64,000 bases of DNA from Fusarium oxysporum f. sp. lycopersici 4287. Taxonomy: Eukaryota > Ascomycota > Sordariomycetes > Hypocreales > Nectriaceae. The position numbers and the translations under genes were made by a program. The notes under the pieces are model-generated. The model was given only the letters and a program-made list of their open reading frames with translations. It searched no databases and was not told where the DNA came from. Positions 1 to 11,607 of the stretch are shown here, one piece after another; within the stretch, counting starts at the first letter, position 1, and every line of letters starts with the position of its first letter. The stretch is from contig NC_030990.1 in the NCBI RefSeq assembly GCF_000149955.1, positions 2,934,627 through 2,998,626 on the forward strand, given 5' to 3'.

Positions 1-2830
1 GAAAGACAGAGTCTTGAAAAATAACACGGATGGAGGGGGGATGGAGGAGGTTTGTGGGATGAAGGGTTTGTTGTGGGAGGAAGAGAAGAAAAGGAACAGA
101 GTTGAGAGAGAGAGGCGAAAGAAGAGTGGGAAAAAAAAATTGGTTGATGTGATCAAATAGGCTTAGTGCGGGCATCTGTCGAGTTCAAGATTTTTGGAGG
201 GGGTTGCTCTGCGGTGAAGGCGAGTGGGAGGATTTTAGAGTGAGAGTGGGTCAGGGAAGGCCGTGAGTGGGCGAGGCGAGCCTCGAGGTCTCCGAGAAGT
301 ATCTTTTGGCCACCGCTCACGGCTGATGCAGCCAGTGAAGTTCGGAGTTTGGTTGAGAGACATCAAAAATGCTTGTCAAGAGGCTTGAAGTGGCTGGGCA
401 GAAAAACAGAAAAGTGACTAACCTGGTACTTATGACGAAGAGCGCACTAGCTCAGCCGTAGACTCTTCTAAGTGGACAAAAGAATTGTCCTGAATCGCTG
501 TTAATGGTGCAGACGTCAGAATCTCCAGGACCCTGTACTTGCTGTGAAACTTACACAGTAGTCAAATGGCGGGCACTACCTGATTCTAATCTGTATCTTT
601 TCAAAGCCTAGAAATTACATGGGCCAGCAAGGGAGGCAATTGCAGAAGGGCAAAGAATCCGGGTGGAAGCACGCGTTGAGTAACTCGAGGCAAGGGGCAT
701 CACTTAGAAACCGTGGAACCTCAGGTACTTGACCAGTACCTCGATACTAAGCCAGATTCTGGGGCGGGCTAACAGCCCAGATGGGCTGGGGCAAAGTGGG
801 TTAATAGGGGACTCCTGGCAACCACAGGTGATGACGATTGTCGCCCAGTGATAGGTTTATTTTGATGCCACCTACTCCGTAGGTAGGTTTACTTTGATTG
901 TCAGGTATGAGATGGTAACAGGACAGTGAGGTCAACAAAGGCCAAGCAAAAGCCATGGGAAACGCAGCTACATAACTGGCTATGAAGAGAAAGCGATACA
1001 TGAACAATTGACCGGCCACTCCTATGTATGCACTTAGGTAAATTGACTTGAGGCACTGGTGACAATGTCGAAGCCCCTGCACTCTACCGGATCTGGTGTC
1101 AGAACTAGGATCTATCTACAATACTTGCAACTCGGCATGTCTCGGTAAATGGTTTTAGGGAACAATAAAACAATTACGGACACAGAAAATGCGTCAGTTT
1201 TTTGTTTGAACAATCTTGCCAAAGACCGCTAGGAAGACTGTGTAACACAGGAACATACAGGGATATGCAAGGACCCTGAGCTTGTCCCGTCGGCCCTGGT
1301 TTGGCTACGTTGTAACAACTAATGGATCCTGTAAAATAAAGTAAGTTTGATCGCGGCAGCCTGAAAATCTCCGATAAGCGGGACACGAGCGATCTGACAA
1401 CTAGGAACAAAACGATTCAGTACCAGACATGCAGCTCACCAAACATTGACGCCTGGCGAATATGATCTTACCATTCCTTGTGCATGTCTATATCCAGGTT
1501 GTACAGAGCCTGTAAGCAAAAGCGGAAGTTCGTCCAGCGAAAATGATATAATCGATGGTAAATTATAAGATATTTGGATAAAAGACATGAACCGAATCCA
1601 AAAAGACTAGGAATATTATTCGTTTTTTTTTTAAACCTACTTACTTCCCCAAGAACTGCCTACACACTCACCCAGATGCCTCATGGCAAATACGTAACTG
1701 TACTCCGCAGTACATCAATTTGGACGAGACCACCCTTACGGATCTCCCATGCACCCACGTTTCTGTAGTCCGGATTTAGCATCACGACGGAGATTTTGAA
1801 AATCTGGAAAGAATCTGCTGCTCATTCCAACCATCCAATGGCCGATTGCATGATGAAAATTCATATGACTGACGCAGATATAGCCCTTCATCCACGTGGT
1901 CAGTAATACTGCCCTCCATACCGATTTTTCATCAGCCTCGCATGACGTCTGGAGCCAGGACCTGAGCTGGGGCGTAAGAGACCGAAATAGTAAGCCTACT
2001 GGCCCAGGACAGAGTTGCTTCTAGGAATGTTTCTTGACTAACCTCATCGAGGCTCCACGGTCGTGTTATCTATGCTTATTGTGAAATATAATCTGGATAT
2101 TGGGCATAAGATACTGGGCGAACTGGACTGGACTAGCTCGTGCTGGATCCATCGTACTGTTTAGCCTCTCAATAATAAAGATCAAGTAGAGCTATGTCTA
2201 AAACACTATTAGTTGAATGATACTGCTGTATGGTTTCTATGGAACATGGTCAGATACGGTTTTCACTTAGAGATATCAATGTTAGACGTAATTATAATTG
2301 CTTTATTGTATCTCCTTATTCTGACGTCGAACTACAAGATGTTATGAAGCAGTGATATATTATATGCATGTACGAAGTCAGCCATGATGCGAAGCCTCGA
2401 TCATGAAAACACAAGATGCTTGTTTTCAAAGCAAATACAGAGCTTACGACAAATTACGATAATGCAAGTCATCAACCCTATTATTAATCACGATATCATA
2501 AAAACGACATTTGTAGCTGTGGAAGGATCAAAGGCAATCTAATCACACTCTGGCTGACCTTCGAGTGTTGGAGGTAGGTATTGCTAGCAGTAGAGATGCC
2601 TGAACCACCGGAGAGTTGCTGGAGACACGATTGATACGTAGCATTCATGCCGAGATAGGTGGCCTGAGATAGACTGAGCCCTGCTGTAACGAAACGGCCC
2701 TCGATTCACGCTGACCCGGCTTCTGAACAGATCGTCTGGACGAAGCTGGGAAACCTTCATGATGCAAGTATTAGCCTCTAATACCCATCTAGTAGTACAA
2801 AGTCATGCTTCTTTCAGTCTGTCGCTGGTC
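1..2830. other. Intergenic left edge, no supported gene
   Basis: No coding region here can be supported. The open frames are all under 100 codons, several lack an ATG, and none shows a recognisable domain or splice-joined extension. Bases 1-440 are strongly purine-rich on the + strand, so the - strand is CT-rich. This is how promoters and leaders of fungal genes often look, so a leftward gene may start just outside the window (inference). About 2050-2560 is visibly AT-rich. A T tract lies near 1620. Confidence 0.5.
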
Positions 2831-3641
2831 TCAAGCACTTTTGACAACCTTGTCATCATCAAACTCTATGTCGACAATCCCATCGGCCTTGACCGCCTTC
2901 ACTACCATACCCTTGAAGTCGATCGGTAATCGGCGCTTCAGTTCGTCGGTGCACATTGTCAGGATCTTGATGCCCTGGTGGAGCGTGATATCGGGGTGAT
3001 GGTGCTTATCGAGGATAGACAGGCAGTAGTATCTGTGATGTTACAAATCAGCACCAGTCCAGGTCCATTCATATATTTTGTCCTGAGACCATAGTCCTCG
3101 CAATAACGTACTGTGCGTATCCATGCGCAGCATAAGGAACATCTGCTAGCGACGCTAGATAGTCGAGCCAGTAGAGCGAGGGCTTGCCAGTGATGGGGTC
3201 AACACCACCCATGAGAAGGTTGACATTGTAGGGCTTTCGAGATCGCAGACTAGTGGCTAGCTCTCCACGAACAAAGTGAGCCAGGCCAGAGGGAGAAAGA
3301 TCGGACTCGTTTCGCATCGAGTAGAGCTGGGCATTTCGTTGAATGTATTCGGCGAATTGCACTGCGGAGTGAGCGTTAGCTGTCGTCATCACGGAGCCTG
3401 TCGACGTAAAGCTGATTCAAGTACCTGTGTCGCCGGCCTCTCCAGAGAATGCGAGAAGTGTGTGCTTGTTGAGAGCTCTGGTCTTGTCATCGGATGCCTT
3501 GAGGATGGTGGCGCCCCGCATCGCAGCCTTGGATGCTGCAATGATAGTGAAGTCCTTTCCAGTGATTCCCAAAAGCACCTCCCTGTTTATCAATGTTAGG
3601 AAAGTCTGGAGCAGTAGATGCAGCTTGTGGGTAGCTTACAT
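2831..3641 (-). CDS. PRE1: 20S proteasome subunit beta type-2 (beta4, Pre1/C11)
   Basis: Four exons by eye: 3641-3640, 3582-3425, 3361-3112 and 3032-2831, giving 203 residues, close to the roughly 200 of yeast Pre1. The protein starts MEVLLGITGKDF and carries the family stretches VQFAEYIQRNAQLYSMR, SLRSRKPYNVNLLMGG and YAAHGYAQYYCLSILD. Pre1 is a structural beta subunit of the 20S core in nucleus and cytosol. It has no N-terminal catalytic threonine, which fits a start with no propeptide. The start codon is split: AT lies in exon 1 and G in exon 2, across a donor GTAAGC. All splice junctions keep the family frame. The gene is divergent from RRP9 with 378 bases between the two starts. Confidence 0.93.
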
Positions 3642-4019
3642 ATTGACGATGATTTGATTTGTAGTGGAGGAAGAGTCGATATGTTGTTGTGGAGGAGTTA
3701 TTCCAGGTAGTTGTTCAGCCTTCTTCAAGGTCCAGTAGTAGCAACCAAGCAAGCAAGCTCTCCTTAGGCTGTAGCGCTGCGCGTCAACACTTGCCCGGGA
3801 AGCTTCCCATACCAGATTTGTTTGTGCCTCTCTCTACCGCCTGAAACGGAAAAACCAGACCCACCTACCAAGCTATGACTGGTCAGTTGAATGCTTGAGT
3901 ATCAGACAGATTTTCCGCGATCCACTGTCGCTCAACTTTTTTTTTCTGAGTCTAGAAATTTATCTTCGAGGCGGGTTCAAAAGTCGTGAACAGACAGCCA
4001 AGTTCACGACGTTGCCACA
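3642..4019. promoter_or_regulatory. Shared upstream region of PRE1 and RRP9
   Basis: These 378 bases separate two divergent start codons, so they must hold both core promoters and both 5' leaders. A TTGCCAC stretch just before the RRP9 start matches only part of the yeast proteasome element GGTGGCAAA, and no function is claimed for it. A T-rich run occurs near 3938. Confidence 0.55.
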
Positions 4020-5768
4020 ATGTCGTCCTTTTTTACGGTTCCAGGTGCACAGAAGAAGCGCAAGCGTACTGAGACGTCAGAGCAACCAAAGAAAAGAGTT
4101 GCGCCCTCAAAATCTGCTGGCAAGACAAATTCGAAGAATGCCGGCCCCACCAAAAAGCGAGTCGAGCGAGACGACGAGTCTATCTCTGGGAGCGATTCAG
4201 ACGATGACGAGAGCTACGATAGCGCCTCAGTCGCGAGCGATGTGGAAATGGAAGACAACGAGTCTGATGATGAGGAGGTTGAGACTGCCGCTGAGCGAAG
4301 ATTGCGGCTAGCAGAGCGATACCTCGAGAATGTCAAGGAGCATGTGGACGAAGCTGGTTTTGATGCTGCCGATATCGACCGAGATCTGATTGCCGAGCGA
4401 CTGCAGGAGGATGTAGCAGAGGGCAAGGGTCGAGTATATCGCCAATTGGCCTCGGAATTGGGATTTGACAACGCTTCGCGCACCTTCTTTCGAAGCAACA
4501 CCAACACCGTCACCGCTATCGCTATATGCGCCCCCTACATTTACACCACGACGAAGGATCTATATCTACAAAAATGGAAGACCCAAGATCTCCCACAACA
4601 CCAGTACCCACAGACAACCAAGCGCAAGCCAAAGAAGCCCCCAGCACCTCCGAGGAAGCGACCTGAGCTGGAGGCGTGGTTAAAGGGAAATACGACAAAG
4701 TCAAAAGACAAAGACTACCAGCGCCATACAGACCGTATTCTTGCTGTTGCAGCCTCTCCCGATGGTAAATATGTAGCTACTGGTGGCGCAGACCGGAAGC
4801 TTATTATCTACGACGCCCATGCCCTCAAGCCCATCAAGGTTTTCACACATCACAGGGACGCTGTTACTGGACTCGTCTTCCGAAGAGGAACGAACCAGCT
4901 TTACTCATGCTCCAAGGATCGCACGGTCAAGGTCTGGAGCTTAGACGAAATGGCCTACGTTGAAACGCTGTTTGGTCACCAGGACGAAATTCTCGATGTC
5001 GATGCCCTTGCGCAAGAGCGATGTGTTAGCGTTGGGGCACGGGACCGTACTGCGCGTCTCTGGAAGGTCGCTGAGGAGACGCAACTTGTCTTCCGCGGTG
5101 GTGCTGTAGACAAGAAGTCACGTCCCACGGGTGTTCACCCTCGATCTCTCCTCCACGAAGGTAGCATGGACCGTGTCGCCATGATCGACGATGATCTCTT
5201 TGTCACGGGTAGCGACAACGGCGCCCTTGCTCTATGGAGTGTGCAGAAGAAGAAGCCTGTGTACATAGAGCCCATCGCACATGGTATCGACCCGCCCCTG
5301 GAGCCCGAGGAGGCATCGGCCGAGGTGAACCCAGACCCCAAGATCGTGCCACCTCCCACACCCCGCTGGATCACCGCTATCCGAACCATTCCCTACTCTG
5401 ACGTTATTCTCACTGGCAGTTGGGATGGTCATGTTCGAATCTGGCAACTTAGTGAGGATAAGCGCAAGATTGAGTTCAGCGGTGTCCTTGCCAAGCCTGA
5501 AGACGGAGAGAAGGCGTCCCATGAGGAGAATGTTCATGGTCCTCTTCATGGTGTTGTAAACGATATCGATATATTTGAGCGTGGTGACAGAGGCAAAGAT
5601 GGACTTTGCGTGGTTGTAGCTATCGGAAACGAACATCGACTTGGCAGATGGAACCCTCCCGCAAAGGCTGGACGCAATGGAGGTTTCATATTCGAGATTC
5701 CAAGGATACAGCGGCCAGTGGTAAACGGCACGAACGAAAGCTCGAATGGCGACGAGCAAGATGAATAA
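4020..5768 (+). CDS. RRP9: U3 snoRNP WD40 protein Rrp9 (U3-55K)
   Basis: A single uninterrupted exon of 582 residues. The first 100 residues are basic, then acidic (KKRKR, then runs of D, E and S), as in Rrp9/U3-55K. Residues about 230-560 form a WD40 propeller, with repeats ending in the typical x-W or x-L pairs, for example DRTVKVWSL, DRTARLWKV, NGALALWSV and GHVRIWQL. Rrp9 binds the B/C motif of U3 snoRNA and works in the SSU processome in 18S rRNA maturation in the nucleolus. The start was chosen because the MSSFFTVP opening is typical of the family. The neighbour on the left is divergent PRE1. A WD40 label alone would be ambiguous, but the N-terminal half favours Rrp9. Confidence 0.93.
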   Translation: MSSFFTVPGAQKKRKRTETSEQPKKRVAPSKSAGKTNSKNAGPTKKRVERDDESISGSDSDDDESYDSASVASDVEMEDNESDDEEVETAAERRLRLAERYLENVKEHVDEAGFDAADIDRDLIAERLQEDVAEGKGRVYRQLASELGFDNASRTFFRSNTNTVTAIAICAPYIYTTTKDLYLQKWKTQDLPQHQYPQTTKRKPKKPPAPPRKRPELEAWLKGNTTKSKDKDYQRHTDRILAVAASPDGKYVATGGADRKLIIYDAHALKPIKVFTHHRDAVTGLVFRRGTNQLYSCSKDRTVKVWSLDEMAYVETLFGHQDEILDVDALAQERCVSVGARDRTARLWKVAEETQLVFRGGAVDKKSRPTGVHPRSLLHEGSMDRVAMIDDDLFVTGSDNGALALWSVQKKKPVYIEPIAHGIDPPLEPEEASAEVNPDPKIVPPPTPRWITAIRTIPYSDVILTGSWDGHVRIWQLSEDKRKIEFSGVLAKPEDGEKASHEENVHGPLHGVVNDIDIFERGDRGKDGLCVVVAIGNEHRLGRWNPPAKAGRNGGFIFEIPRIQRPVVNGTNESSNGDEQDE

Positions 5769-6163
5769 AAAGCATAATAGATACTTGACAATCAACCACT
5801 CAATAGACGTGGCGGAGACTGCAACTCATACCACATCTTATATATCGTTAGCATATTGGGGATGAATAGGTCTGGGGACCGATGATGCTTCAGGAGTCGG
5901 GTGTTAAATAGGAAAAAGCCTTTGTGATGGGTATAAACTTTAATCATCTTTCTACACCTCTAATGTCTCCCTTTCGTTATGTCAACTCCTTCCCTTCCGA
6001 TTTCGTGCCTCAAGCAACCGGAACCTAGGTACCTGTAGTGATAACATGATATGGCACCTGGAATTATCTTAATCATACATAGCTATAAGGACCAAACCCC
6101 CTATGACACCCTGTTCTCATTGTCTTCGTCGGTGATGGCACGACGAGTTTGTCTGAGACAACC
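5769..6163. other. 3' intergenic between RRP9 and ULP2
   Basis: A convergent gap of 395 bases that must contain both 3' ends. It is AT-rich in parts and carries one palindromic ACCTAGGT with flanks at 6023-6034. No open frame of note. Confidence 0.6.
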
Positions 6164-9100
6164 CTATACTGTCAAGTCGATGGACTGATCAACTCCATCA
6201 TATTGTGGTCCTCTTGGAGGTGACATGTCGTCCTCTATGCTTCTCACAACAGTCTGTTCGAGCTGAACAGCTCGCTGGCTGCCTTGAGATCCTGGCGAGG
6301 GATGCTGTCTTGTTACTAAAGAGAGCAGCGGCGAACTAGTTTTCTTCTCAGTAGATGAAGTGGCTGTTGGGCCCATGTCGTTGGGCGAGTCTGGTAACCT
6401 GTGTACGAATTCAGGGGTTGAAGGCTGCTTGGGCGTCCGCTCGTCGCGCGACCCTTCTGTGGTCAAACCAGAAGGCACAGGTGGTACGCTGTTGATAGGC
6501 GATGATCGAGCCGAATGATATACATCTCCTGAGCTAGAGGCCTTAGACTCATTGCCCGAGTCCTCTCTGAGAGGTTGGATGAGGGATGGTTCATCATTTC
6601 TTTTGGACGTTGGGGACTGGCTTGGCCTCTCGGCAGAAGCGACCGCAAAATAAGAAGAAGTGGTCCCTGTTTGTCGAGCCGCCTCAAAGGGTGAGCCACT
6701 GGCACCGTTTACTGACGGGCTTGTTAGATAACGGCTAACTTGTGGTGTCTCTGGTTCTCTTCGGGGCACCTGTGGCGAAGAGGCAGCTATCTGTGGTGAG
6801 GAGACGGGACCCTTTGTTGCCCTCCGTTGTCTCTTAATTTCCTTTTCTTTTTCTAGACGCTCGTGCTGCTTCTCTTGACATTCGAAGAGAAGATCCCTCA
6901 CCTTGGCACGAATCTCAGGGGCGTTGATTTCCCATTCGGTGTCTTCTTTGTGAAGGAGTCTTCGAATAGCCTCATCTGGGTCCTTCAGGAAATTTTCCAT
7001 GTAACCCAGGACGTACACACCACAGTCGCAGAAATTGTCTTGCATCGGAATGCCTCGGGCAGTCATGCCGCTGGGTACACTAGCGATCTCGAGGCCCTTC
7101 TTGTGCTTTGCTTCCTCAAGGAGATAGTCCTTTAGACACCTGCAGGTTGGTGCATGCGATGAGCCTAGCGAATCGAGTGTAATAATTTTTGAATCGTCAA
7201 GGCTGAACTTCTGATTCCCTCCAGTTGATTGTCGCTTGCTCGTTTTGCCAGGAGTCACTATGTTCGGCGTATGCTTGTCACCAAGTAGAGAAGAGTTGCT
7301 GTCATTAATCGCCCGGCTTCTGGTTGAGCGGGTAATTTCCACATCCATAGACACAATGGAAGACTTCGTTGCAGCAGGAGGACTCTCCGCAAGATTCAAT
7401 ACCGGGTCATTATCCTCAACAATTATTGCATCTTGTGGACTCGAAGACTCCTTGATGTTTGTTTCCGCTTTCACCTCTTGTTGCAGAAGACGAGGTGCAT
7501 TGTAGATGATGGCCAGGTACCAGTGCGCGTTTTCGTTGACGGGAACAACAATGAACTCGTATGACAGCAGTTCGACTCGGGCAGTCCAGGCTTTGACCCC
7601 ATCATAATTGATCTTGCCGCGACTCGATCTTAGCTTCTCGAAGAAAAATGTACTAAAAATGTACACCTTCTTTAGGACCTCTGGTCGCTCTTTCTCAAGC
7701 TGATCTTGTAGGTAGCGAAGATAAAAGCTGATAATATTGTCGTTAAGAAATTCGCCTTCATCCAGCCGTTGAATATCATCTTTATCGACTGTTGCCCGGT
7801 TCTTTCCTGTTGGAGGCCACACCAAAGATCTGTGCCATTTTTTCTCCCAACCAGGATTGCAAGCCGTCCATGGTTTCGGAGTTCTTTCATGTTGAGATTG
7901 TGGAGATTCCCTTCTTGTTAAGTGCCGAGTCCCGAGCCTTTGGTTGCGAGCCAACCCTGTAAACAAATCATCGGTGAAGAGTGGTTCAATTTGTACATCT
8001 TCTTTTGGTTGAAAGGTGCTTTGCATTCCATCCTTGAGCTTCTTTTGTTTCGAGTTAGGAAGGCCAGGCGAGACAGGATCACCTAAGAAAGGATCTCTGT
8101 GGTGCTGTTGAGGTCTGGCACTGTTGGCTCTATGACTATCATCCGGTAAGAATATACCAGATGCCTTCGCTGAGTTTGTCCTGTAACCATCGGCCTCTTT
8201 CTTTGCGCAATGGAATGTTGCATCCAGCTTGTCTCTGAGGAATTGTTAGTTTATCTTAGAAAGCCATGAAGTTTCGATAAGCACTTACGTCTCGTGTTGA
8301 ACGAGGCATGGCAAGCCGTGCAACCAGTGGATGAAGAATGAGGCGTCTGCATCGCTCACAAACTTGAGTGCGAGTTTGCCGCAGGAGAAAGATGTTCTGG
8401 CTGAGCGGCTAATGAGGACAATGGGGCTATTAGTGTTATTGTGTTTTACACCTTTGACTGACGACCGCAAAACTTGGAGCCAGGATAGGTCTCCGCTATT
8501 CTCATGCATGGGCTCAGCAGCATCTGGACCAAGTCGAAGTGTGACTGGCTCAATATTGTCTGCTGGGGAGAACGAGTATTTCCCACAGATCGCAGCCTCT
8601 AAGGGAACCTCTTTCAACGCTGATCCCTTGTTAGCTAAGGTTTCGCGCCCCGGCATGGCTTTTGTTGTTTTGAATGTGGTAGGCTGTATGTCACCCCGTT
8701 GGGTTCGCGGTTGTGAAATTAGCTTCGGGAAACTTGGCTTCTTGGCTGTCTCACGGCCTCCGGGAGCTCTAGGCGCAAGCTCATCATCAGACTGCTGCAG
8801 GTGCACCTTGAACCGCTTTGGCGCACTCTGGCTATATTCTGCTGCTGGTCGCTTTGGCTGAGAGACAACATCAGACGTGATGTTGGCGGGTGGCGGACCG
8901 TCCTCATTTTCCCTAACTAACTGGTCTGGGCTCGTAGGGGGGTGTGAAGTTTGAGGAGCAAGGTTTCGGTGCGCAACGGCACTCGTATCGTCAATCTCGA
9001 TAGGCGACGAAGATATTTTGGATTCGTGTCTGCGTCGCCGCCGGGTACGTTTCACGCTGTTCTGACGGTGAACATTCCGGTACTCTTGCTGGTTGCTCGT

Positions 9101-9376
9101 AGCTCCTGCAGTCCTACCGAAACTGATGATGCTTGAGCCATCGATAGTTTCGACCATAGAGTCTTCTCGGGTCAAGTCGTGATACTTTTGCTGCGAGGTT
9201 TGCGGTTCTTCGTCTTCGATTGCTTCTAGCGGCCGGTGAGGAGAACCCGTAGGGAAGAAGCGGGACAAATTTGTGTTGGATAATTCAGGTCCGGATGGCT
9301 TGACTCGCTTGTTTGGTCGATCATCTCGAGGTTCGCTATAGTAACTTCTTGCTTCAGTAGATTGCCCGCCACCCAT
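6164..9376 (-). CDS. ULP2: Ulp2-type SUMO protease (C48 cysteine peptidase)
   Basis: Two exons, 9376-8289 and 8234-6164, joined in frame across a GTAAGT/CAG intron, give about 1052 residues, near yeast Ulp2 (1034). The C48 domain spans about residues 485-790. It shows RLDEGEFLNDNIISFYLRYL, the catalytic His in NENAHWYLAI (about 600), the Asp in ITLDSLGSS (about 717), and Gln plus Cys in MQDNFCDCGVYV (about 761 and 767). An insert of roughly 95 residues lies between the His and Asp blocks, as in Ulp2 rather than Ulp1 enzymes. Both flanks are long and disordered. The enzyme removes SUMO chains, mainly in the nucleus. An upstream mini-exon ATGG (9558-9555) spliced to 9414 would add 14 residues and is a plausible alternative start. 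Confidence 0.92.
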
Positions 9377-10510
9377 TGAGCTTCGTGGTTTCTGGTCGTT
9401 GATCGCTCTCTGCTCTGAACATCAGCAACTGGGATGGATTTTTGCAAGCGCAGTAAAAGACTGACAATCCGTGATTTCATCTTCGCTTCGTCACCCGGAG
9501 CTCTCCAGAAGGTGTCAGCAGGAACATTTCACAAAGAGTGGACAAGGAGCCTACCCATAGTCCGGGAAAGAGTTGGCGGTGGAGTAATAGCGTGCGAGAG
9601 GGCTAAAGCGAATTAGAGCGAAGCTCAGCGGAATACACAGCAGTATGGAAAGGAAAGAAGAAGAGCAATGCGCACTCCCATCGAGCCTTTTTCCTCCACT
9701 GGTCACCTATTGACGAAGACTGTGCGTGGGCCTCCAGCTTTTCGCCCTGGCAGTTCACGATGCGTCAGGCTATGAGGCGGTCATCAGCAGCCGCCAGAAG
9801 TTCGTGCAGCAGATAGCCGGTGTTCCCTGAGTCACAGGCCGGGTCGTCAAGTATTTGGAAGAGCACAAATTTTCATGAGTAAAGAACAGGGACTTCTTGA
9901 ATCGGGTTTGTATTGTCTTCCCAGAGCTGTTCAATGCAAGTTTGAATGGACGGTTCTAGCGAGACCATTAAACGCTAGCTTGGCTGGCTTGTAGTGGGGC
10001 TACGCTCCAATTTAGTGCGACTTCGGCAGAAACTTGGAGCCCAGATAGTGGTGACTAGGTAAGGTAGGATTGCTGAGTTGTCAAAATGTTAGCCTCGAAG
10101 GGTCCAATCTGATGGGGTTGAAGAGGTCCAAGAGGTTCTATTGATTTGGGTACCTATGCTGTTTCAACATGCGACGCTGAAAGTCCTGTGTGAATGTTGG
10201 AATATGAGAGATTCCCATGTCCACATTAATCAATATGTTTTATATGATTCTTCCTTACTGAATCCAGTCCAACTGAACAGTGGAGTTCATGGAACACACA
10301 GCGGCCCAATCACAAGGCTGAAACCTCACAGCTCCAGCACTCACCTAACTTAGACTGCAGGTCTCGTCCGTCCCAAAACGTGGCCAGTAGCTCCAACGAC
10401 TTGAACACCAAGACGCGACATCGTCAACGTCCCTCCTTCAAGCTCTCCTTTTCTTTTTGTACAACACTTTGAGAGCAAAAGCTGCAACTGCAGCTAATCA
10501 AAAGCTCACC
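9377..10510. promoter_or_regulatory. Divergent intergenic region ULP2 / SPC3
   Basis: About 1.1 kb between divergent genes. It holds the likely ULP2 leader (a possible 5' coding mini-exon at 9555-9558 and acceptor at 9415) and, just before SPC3, a leader ending in CAAAAGCTCACC. Nothing else in it looks coding. Confidence 0.45.
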
Positions 10511-11294
10511 ATGTACAATTCTCTTACTCGTATTCAGAACACCTTTGGTTTCTTTACCACTGTCGCATTTGTGGTCGCAGCTTTTATCGCTGCGTCCGAC
10601 CTCTTGGCTCCACGGGCGCCCGATGCTGGCATATTCCAGAAGACAAACGCTCAAGTGTATGTCTTTTCCTTCTAGGATCGAACATTATATACTAACTATC
10701 TTCTGTCTTGCAGTGTGAAGGGCCGACCGCACTACTACAGCTCTAAGAAGGAGGAATACGCCATCATTCGATTCAACCTCGATGCTGACTTGAGGAGCCT
10801 CTTTACATGGAATACCAAGCAGGTTTTTGTCTATGTCACTGCCGAGTGGCCTGGCCCCAACAATTCGACCAATGAGGCTGTCATCTGGGATAAAATTATC
10901 ACCAACCCCAGCGCCGACCATCTCCAGAACATTGGACCCGTTGCGATGAAGAAGCTCAAGCGTAGCGCTGAGGGCAAGTCCATCGACCCTGAACGGTAAG
11001 TCTCTGTATATTCACAAGTATTTACATGTAACCTAAAGATGTTATAGTGGCTTTATCGGTCTCAAGAATCAGAAGCCAAAGTATCAGATCACCCACCCCA
11101 GTGGAAAGGTCGCCGAGACAGATGATGTGAAGCTCAAGCTACATTACAACGTTCAACCGTGGGTCGGTTTTCTAACTTGGGATCAGTCCCGGGATATCGG
11201 TCACTGGAGGGCTTTGAAATGGGGAGAGTCGCCCAAGTTCCAACTTCCTGCTCTCAAGACTAAGAAGAAAGATGCTCCCAAGAAGAGCTACTAA
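10511..11294 (+). CDS. SPC3: Signal peptidase complex subunit 3 (Spc3/SPC22)
   Basis: Three exons, 10511-10656, 10714-10995 and 11048-11294, give 224 residues. The opening [15 protein letters not shown] and the single N-terminal membrane anchor ([16 protein letters not shown], about residues 14-30) are typical of the type II membrane subunit Spc3. The lumenal part has [30 protein letters not shown] and [10 protein letters not shown]. Spc3 is needed for cleavage of secretory signal peptides at the endoplasmic reticulum, helping to place the catalytic subunit. Introns use GTATGT and GTAAGT donors and the first has an ACTAAC branch site. The C terminus is lysine-rich ([12 protein letters not shown]). 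The ATG at 10511 is the first that yields the family N terminus. Confidence 0.95.
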
Positions 11295-11607
11295 TGGTAG
11301 ACAAATACATTTGTGTCCCTTGAAAATGCATTCATAGTGTAATATGGCGCCCCGGGTCTTGGGCAAAAGCCATGATTGTAACTCCTGCGGCCATGATCCC
11401 TCTGACAAGGATCTGTTCGCACTCGTGACTCCGTGATACAGGTATCTAGCTTTTATCTATCAGACATTTTCATATCCACAACTTTTATTCCAACGTTGGC
11501 TATGTTGCAAACAATCCAAACATTTCAACATCATGTTGTAAGACACGGCATCATGAACAATCCATCCGTCATCGCCAGTACAAGTATGAATCAGAACTGC
11601 GAGGCAT
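11295..11607. other. 3' intergenic between SPC3 and XRN1
   Basis: Convergent 3' gap of 313 bases. It contains the SPC3 3' end and the XRN1 3' untranslated region. No gene seen. Confidence 0.6.

Noticed and set aside
4005..4020. TTGCCAC as a proteasome-gene control element near PRE1
   Set aside because: It matches only part of the yeast consensus, lies beside the RRP9 start, and one match of this length is expected by chance.
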